Shown here one piece after another: positions 27,836 to 36,479 of a stretch of DNA of 64,000 nucleotides; the first letter of the stretch is position 1, and every line of letters begins with the position of its first letter. The notes under the pieces are model-generated. The model saw only the letters and a list, made by a program, of their open reading frames with translations, did not search any database and was not told the origin of the DNA. Both the position numbers and the translations under genes were made by a program. The stretch lies in the NCBI RefSeq assembly GCF_900116705.1, contig NZ_FPBP01000001.1, positions 547,403 through 611,402 on the forward strand, read 5' to 3'. The stretch comes from Halomonas korlensis (GTDB lineage Bacteria > Pseudomonadota > Gammaproteobacteria > Pseudomonadales > Halomonadaceae).

Positions 27836-28963
27836 ATGCCCTTAATACCGCACCTTGTGCGTCGCCCCGTGTTGATTCGCTTCCAAGACACATTGGCGGC
27901 CGCCCTGCTGATCGTGCTGGGCCTGCTGGCGCAGCCGCTGGCCGCCCAGGAGCCGACCGCGGTGATCGGCGCCCGCGCGTCACTCGAGCCGTGGTCCGAC
28001 CCGATCGAGGGCCTGGGCACGCTGAGCGCCGATGAAAGCGTGACGCTTTCCACCACCGTCACCGAGATCATCCGCGAGCTGAACTTCCAGGATGGCGATA
28101 CCGTGGAGGCCGGCCGCCTGCTGGTGCGCCTGGCCGACGACGAGGAACAGGCGGACCTGCGCGCCGCCCAGGCCTTAAGAGACGAGCGCCGCAACGCCGT
28201 CAACCGCCTGGCGCAGCTGCAGGAGCGCAACCTCGCCCCGCGCGCCGAGGTGGAAGATAGCCGCGCCCGCCTGCGCCAGGTCGAGGCCGAGATCCAGGCA
28301 CTCGAGGCACGCCTGGACAACTACCAGTTGCGCGCGCCCTTCGACGGCCGGGTGGGCTTTCGCAACGTCAGCGTCGGCGCCCTGGTCACGCCGGGCATGG
28401 ACTTGGTGACGCTGGACAAGCTCGACGTGATGAAGCTCGACTTCACCATCCCCGAAGTGACCCTGGGGCTGCTGGAACCCGGCCTGACGCTGACCGCGCA
28501 TAGCGCCGCCTACCCCGAGCAGGTGTTCGCGGGCAAGGTGGCGAGCATCGGCACCCGCGTCGACCCGGTCAGCCGCAGCGTGACGGTGCGCGCCGAGCTC
28601 GATAACCCCGAACTGCACCTGCGCCCCGGCATGTTGATGCGCGTGGTGGTGCGCCGCCCGCCGCGCGAGACGCTGGTGCTGCCCGAGTCGGTATTGATTC
28701 CCGAAGGGCAGCGCCAGTACGTGCTGGTGCTGCATGAAGACGAGGCGTACCGCGTCGAGCGCCGCCAGGTGAAGCTCGGGGCGCGCCGCGAGGGCGAGGT
28801 CGAGATCGTCGAGGGGCTCGAAAGCGGCGACCTGGTGGTCGCCCACGGCACCGACCGCGTGCGCGACGGCCAGCAGGCGCGTTTGCTGGGCATCATGGAG
28901 GAAGGCACCACGGTGGCGGATATTCTCAGCCGTGAGCGCGACCCCGCCGAGGCGGATAGCTGA
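27836..28963 (+). CDS. RND efflux periplasmic adaptor (membrane fusion protein)
   Basis: A 375-residue adaptor with an uncleaved or cleaved N-terminal hydrophobic segment (L-I-V-L-G-L-L-A-Q-P-L-A-A-Q). It has the two lipoyl halves (N-F-Q-D-G-D-T-V-E-A-G-R-L-L-V-R-L and Y-Q-L-R-A-P-F-D-G-R-V-G-F), a coiled-coil hairpin at about residues 100-165, and the beta-barrel strand V-R-A-E-L-D-N-P-E-L-H-L-R-P-G-M. It bridges the RND pump and an outer-membrane channel, which is not encoded nearby. The stop overlaps the pump's ATG by one base. Confidence 0.92.
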   Translation: MPLIPHLVRRPVLIRFQDTLAAALLIVLGLLAQPLAAQEPTAVIGARASLEPWSDPIEGLGTLSADESVTLSTTVTEIIRELNFQDGDTVEAGRLLVRLADDEEQADLRAAQALRDERRNAVNRLAQLQERNLAPRAEVEDSRARLRQVEAEIQALEARLDNYQLRAPFDGRVGFRNVSVGALVTPGMDLVTLDKLDVMKLDFTIPEVTLGLLEPGLTLTAHSAAYPEQVFAGKVASIGTRVDPVSRSVTVRAELDNPELHLRPGMLMRVVVRRPPRETLVLPESVLIPEGQRQYVLVLHEDEAYRVERRQVKLGARREGEVEIVEGLESGDLVVAHGTDRVRDGQQARLLGIMEEGTTVADILSRERDPAEADS

Positions 28964-31900
28964 TGCGCCTTTCGGACATTTCCATCCAGCGGCCGGTGCT
29001 GGCCACGGTGCTGGCCGCGCTGATCGTGGCGTTCGGCCTGCTGGCGCTGGAGCGGCTGCCGCTGCAGGAATACCCCTCCATCGACCCGCCCGTAGTGAGT
29101 ATCGAGACCCGCTACCCCGGCGCCTCGGCAAGCGTAGTGGAAACGCGCATCACCCAGGTGCTGGAGGATCGTATCTCCGGTGTGGCGGGTATCGAGATCA
29201 TCTCGTCGTCCAGCGAGGACGGCCGCTCCAGCATCAACGTCGAGTTCGGCCTCGACATGGACATCGACGCCGCGGCCAACGATATCCGCGACCGCATCTC
29301 GGGCTCGCTGGACAACCTGCCCCAGGAAGCCGACCCGCCCGAGGTGCAGAAGGCCGATTCCAGCTCCGACGTGGTGGTGTGGTTGAGCCTGACCGGCGAT
29401 GGCTACGACATGGCCGAGCTCACCGACTATGCCAATCGCTACCTGGTCGACCGCTTCTCGGTGCTGCCCGGCGTGTCGCAGGTCAGGGTCGGCGGCGGGC
29501 GCGAGTACGCCATGCGCGTGTGGCTGGACGCCGATGCACTGGCCGCCCGCGGACTGACCGCCGGCGACGTGGAGGACGCCCTGCGGGAAGAGAACGTCGA
29601 ACTGCCCGGCGGCGCCATCGAGTCGAGTGAGCGGCAGTTTATCGTGCGCCTGCCGCGCAACTTCGCCACACCCAGCGACTTTCGCTCGCTGGTGCTCGAC
29701 GAGGGCGGCGATGGCTACTTGGTGCGCCTGGCCGACGTAGCCGAGGTCGAGATCGGCGCCGTGGAGGAGCGCACCATATTTCGCGGCAACGGCGTGCCGA
29801 TGGTAGGGCTGGGCATGATGAAGCAGTCCACCGCCAACGTGCTGGAGATCTCCAAGGGCGCGAAAGCCGAGATGGCGCGCCTGCAGGACACCCTGCCGGA
29901 CGGCATGTCGCTGTCGCTCAACTTCGACTCGTCGGTGTTCGTCTCGGGGGCGATCTCCCAGGTCGTGCAGACGCTGTTCATCGCCATGGGCCTGGTCGTC
30001 GTGGCGATCTTCCTGTTTCTCGGCAACGTGCGCACCACCCTGATACCCGCGGTGACCGTGCCCATCGCACTGATCGGCACCTTTTCGGCGCTGGCGGTGA
30101 TGGGCTTCACCATCAACCTGCTGACGCTGCTGGCGCTGGTGTTGGCCATCGGCCTGATCGTCGACGACGCCATCGTGGTGCTGGAGAACATTCATCGGCG
30201 CATGCAGGAGCTGGGCGAAACCCCGCTGGTCGCCGCCTACCGCGGCACCCGCCAGATCGCCTTTGCGGTTATTGCGACCACGCTGGTGCTGATCGCGGTG
30301 TTCGTGCCGCTGAGCCTTCTGCAGGGCGACATCGGGCGGCTGTTCTCGGAGTTCGCCTTGACGCTGGCCGCCGCCGTGGCGATCTCGACCCTGCTGGCGC
30401 TGACGCTGACGCCGATGATGGCCTCCAAGATCCTTAAGAACGACATGCACGAGGGCCGCCTCTCGGCCGGCGTGCAATGGCTGCTGGCCCTTTCCCGCCG
30501 CGTCTATCGCGCCCTGCTCGAGCGCGTATTGAAGCTGCGCCTGCTGGTGGTCGTGCTGTTCCTGGGCGTGCTCGGCGGCATGGTGTGGCTCAACGCGCAA
30601 CTGCCCAACGAGTACACGCCTCAGGAAGACCGCGGCAACTTCTGGGTGCTGGTCAACGGCCCGCCCGGTGCGACCTACGACTATATGCTCGACTACATGG
30701 ACGAGATCGAGACCCGGCTGCTGCCGATGACCGAGACCGACGAGATCGAACGGATCGTCGTGCGGGCCCCGCGGGGCTGGGGCAACATCGAGACCTTCAA
30801 CAGCGGCTTTGTGATCGTCAATCTGGCCGACTGGGCAGAGCGCCGCTCGGCTTGGGCGATCATGGACGAGATCGATGCGAAACTCGACGACCTGCCGGGT
30901 ATCCGGGCCTTCACGGTGATGCGCCAGGGCTTCGGCGAGCGCGTCGAGAAGCCCATCCAGTTCGTGCTCGGCGGCGGCACCTATGAACAGCTGGCCGAAT
31001 GGCGCGATACCCTGGTCGAGCATATCCGCGAGGACAATCCACGCCTGACCGGGATCGAGAGCGACTACGAGGAAAAACAGCCGCAGCTGCGCGTGGACAT
31101 CGACTATGGCCGTGCCGCCGCGCTGGGCGTGACCGTCACCGAGATCGGCCGGACCCTGGAGACGCTGCTGGGCGGGCGTACCGTCACCCGCTATGTCGAT
31201 GATGGCGAGGAATACGATGTGATTCTCGAGGGCGCCGCCGGTGCCCGCCCCAGCCCAAGTTCGCTGGAAAACATACGCGTCAGGTCGGCTCGCTCCGGCG
31301 AACTGATTCCCTTGGCGAGCCTGGTCACGCTGAGCGATTTCGCCGGCCCCAGCACGCTCAACCGCTTCAACCGCATCCGCGCCATCACGCTGCAGGCCGA
31401 CCTGGAAAGCGGCTATCCGCTGGGCGAGGCCCTGGAGTATCTGGAAAATGCCGTGGTCGAGGTGTTGCCGCCGGAGGCCCAGACCGACGTCAAGGGCGCG
31501 TCGCGCGACTATCTCGAGGCCAGCGGTGCCACGGGCTTCCTGCTGGGGCTGGGTATCCTGGTGGTGTTCCTGGTGCTGGCGGGGCAGTTCGAGAGTTTCG
31601 TGCATCCGTTCGTGATCATGCTCACCGTGCCGCTGGCGATCAGTGGCGCGCTGCTGGGCCTGTACCTCACCGGGCAGTCGTTGAACATCTACAGTCAGGT
31701 GGGCCTGGTGATGCTGGTGGGGCTGGCGGCCAAGAACGGCATCTTGATCGTGGAATTCGCCAACCAGCTTCGCGATCAGGGGGTGGCGTTCCACGACGCC
31801 CTGGTCGATGCCGCCGTGACCCGCCTGCGCCCCATCCTGATGACGGCGGTTACCACCATGGCCGGCGCCGTGCCGCTGATCGTCTCCAGTGGCGCGGGCG

Positions 31901-32076
31901 CCGAGACGCGGCTGGTGATCGGCACGGTCATCCTGTGCGGCCTGGCCGCGGCCACGCTGTTCACGCTGTTCGTGGTGCCGGTGGCCTACGACCTGCTGGC
32001 CCGGCGAACCGGCTCACCCGGTGATATCGCTCGGCAACTGGACCGCGAGATGGGAGATACCCCGGCCGGCCGCTGA
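28963..32076 (+). CDS. RND efflux transporter permease (HAE1/MexB-like)
   Basis: A 1037-residue inner-membrane proton-drug antiporter, full length for the family. The N-terminus (SDISIQRPVLATVLAALIVA) and the P-S-I-D-P-P-V-V-S-I motif are typical. Proton-relay Asp pair lies in I-G-L-I-V-D-D-A-I-V-V-L-E-N in the fourth membrane helix. The sequence is closest in style to the MexF/VexF/'acriflavin resistance' branch rather than heavy-metal CusA. The substrate cannot be deduced. No regulator is adjacent. Confidence 0.94.
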   Translation: MRLSDISIQRPVLATVLAALIVAFGLLALERLPLQEYPSIDPPVVSIETRYPGASASVVETRITQVLEDRISGVAGIEIISSSSEDGRSSINVEFGLDMDIDAAANDIRDRISGSLDNLPQEADPPEVQKADSSSDVVVWLSLTGDGYDMAELTDYANRYLVDRFSVLPGVSQVRVGGGREYAMRVWLDADALAARGLTAGDVEDALREENVELPGGAIESSERQFIVRLPRNFATPSDFRSLVLDEGGDGYLVRLADVAEVEIGAVEERTIFRGNGVPMVGLGMMKQSTANVLEISKGAKAEMARLQDTLPDGMSLSLNFDSSVFVSGAISQVVQTLFIAMGLVVVAIFLFLGNVRTTLIPAVTVPIALIGTFSALAVMGFTINLLTLLALVLAIGLIVDDAIVVLENIHRRMQELGETPLVAAYRGTRQIAFAVIATTLVLIAVFVPLSLLQGDIGRLFSEFALTLAAAVAISTLLALTLTPMMASKILKNDMHEGRLSAGVQWLLALSRRVYRALLERVLKLRLLVVVLFLGVLGGMVWLNAQLPNEYTPQEDRGNFWVLVNGPPGATYDYMLDYMDEIETRLLPMTETDEIERIVVRAPRGWGNIETFNSGFVIVNLADWAERRSAWAIMDEIDAKLDDLPGIRAFTVMRQGFGERVEKPIQFVLGGGTYEQLAEWRDTLVEHIREDNPRLTGIESDYEEKQPQLRVDIDYGRAAALGVTVTEIGRTLETLLGGRTVTRYVDDGEEYDVILEGAAGARPSPSSLENIRVRSARSGELIPLASLVTLSDFAGPSTLNRFNRIRAITLQADLESGYPLGEALEYLENAVVEVLPPEAQTDVKGASRDYLEASGATGFLLGLGILVVFLVLAGQFESFVHPFVIMLTVPLAISGALLGLYLTGQSLNIYSQVGLVMLVGLAAKNGILIVEFANQLRDQGVAFHDALVDAAVTRLRPILMTAVTTMAGAVPLIVSSGAGAETRLVIGTVILCGLAAATLFTLFVVPVAYDLLARRTGSPGDIARQLDREMGDTPAGR

Positions 32077-32124
32077 GCTCGCCTGGCGACGCTCTCTCAA
32101 GAAAACTCGCAAGAAAACCCGAAA

Positions 32125-32176
32125 AAAAGGCCAGCTATCAAAAAAGACCACCTATCAAGGTGGCCTTTGCGTTTTC
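32125..32176 (+). terminator. Probable terminator after the RND operon
   Basis: AAAGGCCA (from 32127) can pair with TGGCCTTT (from 32161), enclosing a second small hairpin CCACCT-ATCA-AGGTGG; GCGTTTTCC follows. The structure lies 50-100 bp past the pump stop codon. It may also serve the opposing DUF3617 gene. Confidence 0.5.
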
Positions 32177-32204
32177 CTCTTGCCCGAATTGTCTTGACTA
32201 GTCG

Positions 32205-32633
32205 TCAGCAGTCGCCGGTACGTTCCCCTTCGATGACGGTCTGTAGCTGCATCTGACCCATCTGCTGCGACTCGACCAGGATATCGACGTTACCCTCTGT
32301 CCGGTCGCCCATGAAGGCCATGTTGCCGTCGATCGTGGCTTCACCGCCCTCCTCCTGGCAGATCATCTGATAATCCACCCCATCAGCCGAGACGTTGTGC
32401 TCCAGCAGCTCGCAGCCCTCTTCCTCTTCAATGAAGTCGAACGTGCCATCGTCGAGATCGCTCTGGGCGATACACTCCTGGTACGTCTCGGTCTGATCGG
32501 GAATCGGCATATCGGCCTCGACCGTCGTGGTACTGGTGAAGTCCCACTGCCCTGGTTCGATGTTAGGGCTTTCGGCAACCGCCGCCAGTGGTAACACCAG
32601 TAGTGCACTGGCCAACAAGGGTCGTAACAGCAT
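32205..32633 (-). CDS. DUF3617 domain secreted protein
   Basis: A 142-residue protein with signal peptide (L-L-A-S-A-L-L-V-L-P-L-A-A-V-A) and a mature part starting S-P-N-I-E-P-G-Q-W-D-F, the characteristic DUF3617 opening. It is very acidic (many Glu/Asp), as expected for a periplasmic protein in a halophile. Four Cys in the mature region could form disulphides. Function unknown. Confidence 0.85.
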   Translation of the reverse strand: MLLRPLLASALLVLPLAAVAESPNIEPGQWDFTSTTTVEADMPIPDQTETYQECIAQSDLDDGTFDFIEEEEGCELLEHNVSADGVDYQMICQEEGGEATIDGNMAFMGDRTEGNVDILVESQQMGQMQLQTVIEGERTGDC

Positions 32634-32727
32634 GAGGGTAAGTCTCCCGGTCAGTGGTGGGCATGCCCGTCCATCGGCACGGCGATCAGCTTACCGCAAT
32701 CGCGACATACCCCCAATGACCTGCCGG

Positions 32728-32844
32728 TCAGCCCATGTAGCAGGCAATTGCCTCGAAGGCTTCGCGTTGCTTATGCGCTTGGCAGTTCCAGAATTCCATG
32801 ACCTCGGTATCGACTAAAGTATATGATGTTTTTGACATATTCAT
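32728..32844 (-). CDS. Possible 38-residue small protein
   Basis: ATG at 32844 has GGAG ten bases upstream and opens a frame with protein-like composition: M-N-M-S-K-T-S-Y-T-L-V-D-T-E-V-M-E-F-W, then N-C-Q-A-H-K-Q-R-E-A-F-E-A-I-A-C-Y-M-G and a stop. It contains two Cys and one His. The upstream region 32850-32990 is A+T-rich and could hold a promoter. I cannot assign a family. Evidence is the ribosome-binding site, the context and the absence of a competing gene. Confidence 0.4.
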   Translation of the reverse strand: MNMSKTSYTLVDTEVMEFWNCQAHKQREAFEAIACYMG

Positions 32845-33071
32845 GTTGCATCTCCAAGAGAATTAAACTACGAGATCAAAATAGTCTCTCCTGCTTTTGC
32901 AATGCAGCAAATTTTAAGTAGCGTTTTGTCACGCAACCGTAACGAGGGCGGGTATTATCAGCGCGTTATTTCGCTAGCGCGCTAATCATAAAGTGTTTTT
33001 CAGACCGGCTGGCTGGCCGAAAGCGCACTCGCCGGGAGTTCGTCGGGCATGTCGTTCTGCCGTGAACCGCA

Positions 33072-33737
33072 TCAATCGGCGGCGACGGCGCCCAGCGCCA
33101 CCTCGTAAGACAGCACGATATGGTGGTCGATCAATCGCACGGCCGCCTTGGTGTCGCGCGCCAGGGCAAGGTCGACCAGTTCGTGATGCTGGGCATCCAG
33201 GACCTTGCGAATGCCGGGATTCTCGGGAGCCAGGCGACGATAACGGTCGAATTGATCATGCAACTGGGAAATGAATCGCAGCAGCCAGACTGAGCCGCAA
33301 GGCGCCACCAGGGTGCGGTGGAAGCGACCGTGCAGCTGCTCCCAATGCTCCATGTTGGCTTGGTCGTTCTCGGCCCGCTTGAGCCGATGCGCCACCGCCA
33401 GCAGCTCCGACTCCCATTCCGCATCGCCCAACTGCAAGGCCTGGTCGAGCGCCATGCACTCGAGCTTGCGACGCATGTCGGCTATGTCGTCGAGCTCTGC
33501 ACGACTGAGACCGGGGATGCGGAAGCCACGCTGGTTCTCCTGCATCAACAAGCCATACGCAGACAGCTTGTTAAGGGCCTCACGCAATGGGCTGAGGCCG
33601 ACCCCGTAGCGCTCCTTCAAGGTATTGATGGCAATCTTCTCGCCAGCCTGAAAGCGGCCATCAAGAATGTCCTGGCGCAGCACTTCGTAGATGCGACTGG
33701 CATGCGTGCTGCTGGACTGACGTGCGAGGCTATCCAT
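33072..33737 (-). CDS. GntR-family (FCD/FadR type) transcriptional regulator
   Basis: A 221-residue regulator. The winged helix is at residues 10-75 (R-Q-D-I-L-D-G-R-F-Q-A-G-E-K-I, then L-S-P-L-R-E-A-L-N-K-L) and the C-terminal FCD ligand domain includes R-R-K-L-E-C-M-A-L-D and H-H-E-L-V-D-L-A-L-A-R-D. FCD regulators usually sense small carboxylates. ATG 33737 is preferred over 33767 because AAGGAG lies seven to twelve bases upstream. Its target is not evident: the neighbouring flavoenzyme is transcribed separately, with a terminator between. Confidence 0.88.
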   Translation of the reverse strand: MDSLARQSSSTHASRIYEVLRQDILDGRFQAGEKIAINTLKERYGVGLSPLREALNKLSAYGLLMQENQRGFRIPGLSRAELDDIADMRRKLECMALDQALQLGDAEWESELLAVAHRLKRAENDQANMEHWEQLHGRFHRTLVAPCGSVWLLRFISQLHDQFDRYRRLAPENPGIRKVLDAQHHELVDLALARDTKAAVRLIDHHIVLSYEVALGAVAAD

Positions 33738-33886
33738 CCGAAACTCCTTCGAACCCGGGGTCGTCATTGATCCTCAACAAGCCGACGTGAAGCGGCCGGT
33801 GCCTCATTTGAGTTTACATCAAGATGATCGATTTTCCGGTTAAAACATGACGCATGTAAGTTAAGTAGTGCGGCGGAAATAGAAAA

Positions 33887-33904
33887 CCCCCTCGGTTGAG
33901 GGGG
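33887..33904 (-). terminator. Intrinsic terminator after the Old Yellow Enzyme gene
   Basis: CCCCCTC (33887-33893) pairs with GAGGGGG (33898-33904) around a GGTT loop. On the minus strand it is followed by TTTTCT. It lies about 55 bp beyond the stop codon at 33959. Confidence 0.75.
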
Positions 33905-33958
33905 CGGCAATATGACGGTAGGCATAATGTGGTTGGTGGCTGTCCGGTGCAGCGGATC

Positions 33959-35077
33959 TCATCCCAGCCGATCGTGACCATTATCCAGGAAGGGGTAGTC
34001 GGTATAGCCCTCTGCACCACCCCCGTAATAGGTATCCGGATCGGATTCGTTCAGCTCGGCCCCGACGCGAAACCGCTCGACCAGGTCGGGATTGGCAATA
34101 TAGGAGCGCCCGATCACGACCGCATCGGCAATGCCGGCCTCGATGATGCGCTCGGCGCGTTCGGCATCGTAATGGCCACAGAACATCAGGCTGCCCTTGA
34201 AGCGCTCGCGCAACGCACGGCGAAAGTCATCGGTAAAGGCAATATCGCCCCCCGCCCAGTCCGGCTCATTGACGTGCAGGAAGGCGATGCCCCGCCGGGA
34301 GAGCTGCTCCGCCATGTAGAACGTCATGGCTTCCGGCTCGTCATCGGTAAGACCGAACAACTCGATGAAGGGCGTCATGCGGATACCGGTACGATCCGGG
34401 CCGAACACCTCGGCGACCGCGTCGATCACCGCCAGAGGAAAGCGAGCACGGTTCTCGATCGAGCCACCATACTGATCGGTGCGCAGGTTGGTTCCCGTCG
34501 CCAGGAACTGGTTGAGCAGGTAAGCGTTGGCCGCGTGGACCTCGATCATGTCGAAGCCGGCACGCTTGGCGCGAATTGCTGCTTGACGGTAATCCTCGAC
34601 AATCCCGGGAATCTCGTCGGTTTCCAGCGCTCTTGGCGTGCTGGTCGGGTGATTACCGGCGCTTCCGTCCTCGAACTCGACGAAGCACTGGGCGCCCTCG
34701 CCCTTCAGCGCGCTCGGCGCCACCGGCTGCTGGCCCTCCGGCTGCACCATCTCATGCGACACCCGGCCCACGTGCCACAACTGCAGCGCCATGCGCCCGC
34801 CCTTGGCATGCACGGCCTCCACGACACGCTTCCAGCCAGCTTCCTGCTCGTCCGTCCAGATCCCAGGGGTATAGACGTAGCCGCGAGCCGTCGGCGAAAT
34901 ATTGGTGGCCTCACTGATGATCATGCCGGCACCGGCTCGCTGGCCGTAGTAAATCTCCTGAAGCTTGCCAGGCACGCTGTCGGGTGTGCGGGCGCGCGTC
35001 AGTGGCGCCATCAGGATACGGTTGGGCAGGTTCAGGCTACCTAGCTTTGTCGGCTTCAACAGGGTTTCATGTGCCAT
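33959..35077 (-). CDS. nemA: Old Yellow Enzyme family alkene reductase (NemA-like)
   Basis: A 372-residue FMN enzyme that reduces activated alkenes such as N-ethylmaleimide and also nitro-compounds with NAD(P)H. The family segments are clear: L-P-N-R-I-L-M-A-P-L-T-R-A-R, the substrate-binding His/Asn pair in E-V-H-A-A-N-A-Y-L-L-N-Q-F-L, Y-G-G-S-I-E-N-R-A-R-F, and the FMN phosphate strand D-A-V-V-I-G-R-S-Y-I-A-N-P-D. No nemR-type repressor is adjacent; the GntR gene lies downstream in the same direction. Confidence 0.93.
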   Translation of the reverse strand: MAHETLLKPTKLGSLNLPNRILMAPLTRARTPDSVPGKLQEIYYGQRAGAGMIISEATNISPTARGYVYTPGIWTDEQEAGWKRVVEAVHAKGGRMALQLWHVGRVSHEMVQPEGQQPVAPSALKGEGAQCFVEFEDGSAGNHPTSTPRALETDEIPGIVEDYRQAAIRAKRAGFDMIEVHAANAYLLNQFLATGTNLRTDQYGGSIENRARFPLAVIDAVAEVFGPDRTGIRMTPFIELFGLTDDEPEAMTFYMAEQLSRRGIAFLHVNEPDWAGGDIAFTDDFRRALRERFKGSLMFCGHYDAERAERIIEAGIADAVVIGRSYIANPDLVERFRVGAELNESDPDTYYGGGAEGYTDYPFLDNGHDRLG

Positions 35078-35397
35078 TCAGCAGTTCCTTTTCTTGAGTC
35101 AGACGATTCGACAGGTCTTTAACGACCTGGCCATCAATTCATTAGATCAGATTAGACCAGTTTACTAGAAGCTGCATCGGTTGGCCAGTCTCCCAACCTT
35201 GGCTACGCTCGTCCGTCGAGTGGAGAGAATCCAGACAGCGACTCAGCATAAAGGTGAGAGCGGTGGAGACCGCCTCGATGACAAGGCCGTTAGCCGGATG
35301 CCAAACGAAAAACGTCTTGCTATCGCGGACTTAAGCCGTTAATGTGTGCGCCGTTCTGATGCGAAAAGGCCCGAGGCCACGCATGAGGCCACATCGT
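35078..35397. other. Intergenic region between nemA-like gene and tRNA-Ser
   Basis: About 320 bp with no convincing gene. It should contain the minus-strand promoter for the flavoenzyme and the plus-strand promoter for the tRNA. I see no clear operator; the TTAGATCAGATTAGACCAG stretch at about 35141-35160 is a possible regulator site. Confidence 0.35.
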
Positions 35398-35485
35398 GGA
35401 GGGGTGTCCGAGTGGTCGAAGGAGCGCGCCTGGAAAGTGCGTAAGCCGAAAGGCTTCGAGGGTTCGAATCCCTCCCCCTCCGCCA
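35398..35485 (+). tRNA. tRNA-Ser (anticodon GGA)
   Basis: An 88-nt class II tRNA. The acceptor stem GGAGGGG pairs with CCCCTCC, followed by discriminator G and an encoded CCA. The anticodon arm CGCGC-CTGGAAA-GTGCG puts GGA in the loop. A long variable arm (AAGCCGAAAGGCTT) is present, and the T arm is GAGGG-TTCGAAT-CCCTC. It should read UCC and UCU serine codons. Confidence 0.97.
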
Positions 35486-35497
35486 CGAATATCGATT

Positions 35498-35530
35498 AAG
35501 CCGCTGATTTCAGCGGCTTTTTCTTTTTTT
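35498..35530 (+). terminator. Intrinsic terminator of tRNA-Ser
   Basis: AAGCCGCTG (35498-35506) pairs with CAGCGGCTT (35511-35519) around ATTT, then TTTCTTTTTTT. It starts 12 bp after the tRNA. Confidence 0.93.
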
Positions 35531-35540
35531 AGACAAGTTC

Positions 35541-35563
35541 AACCCATACTTTAACCCATACTT
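35541..35563. repeat. Two direct 11-bp repeats, possible integrase arm sites
   Basis: AACCCATACTT occurs at 35541-35551 and again at 35553-35563, one base apart, 55 bp beyond the tRNA-Ser CCA. Closely spaced direct repeats just past a tRNA 3' end resemble arm-type sites bound by tyrosine integrases. No integrase gene and no second copy of the tRNA 3' end is seen in the window. Confidence 0.4.
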
Positions 35564-35690
35564 GGCTCCTGGCTTCTAGTGAATATTGCTGGAGGCTAAT
35601 GGACGTTCTTTAGGCGCTCACCTTCGGGTATTCTTTTGATCGACAATCCTTGCCCGTCATCAGCGCTGTGCCGAAAAGCTCCGTGAGTAG

Positions 35691-36127
35691 GACAGCCTGA
35701 CCCGGGCGGTCTACGTGTTCCTCAGGACCAATCCGCACCGCCCCGGCCTGCTGCAGTACTCGTCCGGCGCCGTCGCCGAGCTGGAACGCCCCACCGATGA
35801 CAGCCGCGAGATCCTACACGCCGCCAGTCGCGCCCTGGAAGGTATCTCCCGGCCCCGGTACCGCTTTATGAAAGTCGGCGTGATGCTGCTGGATCTCATC
35901 GACGCCAACCGCCAGCAGCTCTCCTTTCTCGATTCGGCACAAAGCGAAGCCGAGCGCGAGCGCAGCGCCAAGCTGATGGCCGCGATGGACGAGCTGAACC
36001 AGAAGATGGGGCGGGCGCCGTCACGCTTGGCCGACCTAGGCCTGGCGCTGCCTGGCACTTGCGTTGTGCGAACCGCACGCCGCGCTGGACCAAGCGGTGG
36101 AGTGAGCTGCTCAGTGTGAAAGCGTAA
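35691..36127 (+). pseudogene. umuC: umuC C-terminal remnant
   Basis: The frame following the stop at 35688 reads ...T-R-A-V-Y-V-F-L-R-T-N-P-H-R and P-T-D-D-S-R-E-I-L, then Y-R-F-M-K-V-G-V-M-L-L-D-L, the C-terminal region of the DNA polymerase V subunit UmuC. About 290 N-terminal residues, including the polymerase active site, are missing. A frameshift near 36053 moves the last part to another frame, where it reads W-H-L-R-C-A-N-R-T-P-R-W-T-K-R-W-S-E-L-L-S-V-K-A and stops at 36127. It is therefore a dead gene, both truncated and frameshifted. Confidence 0.88.
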
Positions 36128-36280
36128 TGATACTTGTGAAAACGCCCCGACACGCAGCCGGGGCGCGACGTCAGTACTCGACGAACTTCCATAAGAACGT
36201 TTAACGAAGTCGTCACCAATAAGGATAGTCATACCAAGGCAAATGAGAATCCGTAAATGACATGCATGATTGACGATGCA

Positions 36281-36424
36281 CATAAAGAAAGGCCCAACCT
36301 TCACAGGTCGGGCCTTTTACCTTTTCTTCCTTGATTGCTCTCAACGAACATCCTGTCCGTGCATCCCTGTGAGCATGAGCATCCTTTGCTCGGTCTTCCC
36401 TGAAGAGCCCTCCATGGCCCTATG
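36281..36424 (-). ncRNA. CsrB/RsmZ-like CsrA-sequestering RNA, copy 1
   Basis: Read on the minus strand, the roughly 145-nt segment has GGA motifs at six places (ATGGAGG, CAGGGAAG, AAAGGATG, CAGGGATG, ACAGGATG and CAAGGAAG). Several lie between short complementary arms, for example ACGGAC-AGGAT-GTTCGT. It ends in a strong terminator: AAAGGCCCGACCT pairs with AGGTTGGGCCTTT (plus-strand 36288-36317) followed by CTTTATG. No open frame fits. Many GGA loops followed by a terminator are the signature of CsrB/CsrC/RsmX/Y/Z RNAs, which titrate CsrA/RsmA. A clear paralogue lies at 62525-62695; the 14 bases AGGGAAGACCGAGC (plus-strand complement 36389-36402) are identical in both. Confidence 0.78.
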
Positions 36425-36430
36425 TGTACG

Positions 36431-36458
36431 ACTATAGCAGCAATCAAAGATTCCACAA
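36431..36458 (-). promoter_or_regulatory. Probable promoter of CsrB-like RNA copy 1
   Basis: On the minus strand, TTGTGG (complement of 36453-36458) and TATAGT (complement of 36431-36436) are 16 bp apart. A start about seven bases on, near 36424, gives an RNA of about 145 nt, the size expected for this family. Confidence 0.55.
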
Positions 36459-36479
36459 TTAATGCACATTAATGACGGG

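Noticed and set aside
28510..31794. A 1094-codon open frame on the minus strand opposite the RND pump gene
   Set aside because: It is His/Gln/Arg-rich, low in complexity and lies wholly antisense to a clear RND transporter; long antisense frames are expected in G+C-rich coding DNA.
33896..35044. A 382-codon plus-strand frame opposite the Old Yellow Enzyme gene
   Set aside because: Composition is that of an antisense shadow; the minus-strand enzyme has all family motifs.
36320..36420. Reading the sequence shared with 62560-62670 as a REP or other dispersed DNA repeat
   Set aside because: The shared part is a set of GGA hairpins ending in a terminator on one strand, better explained by two paralogous RNAs.
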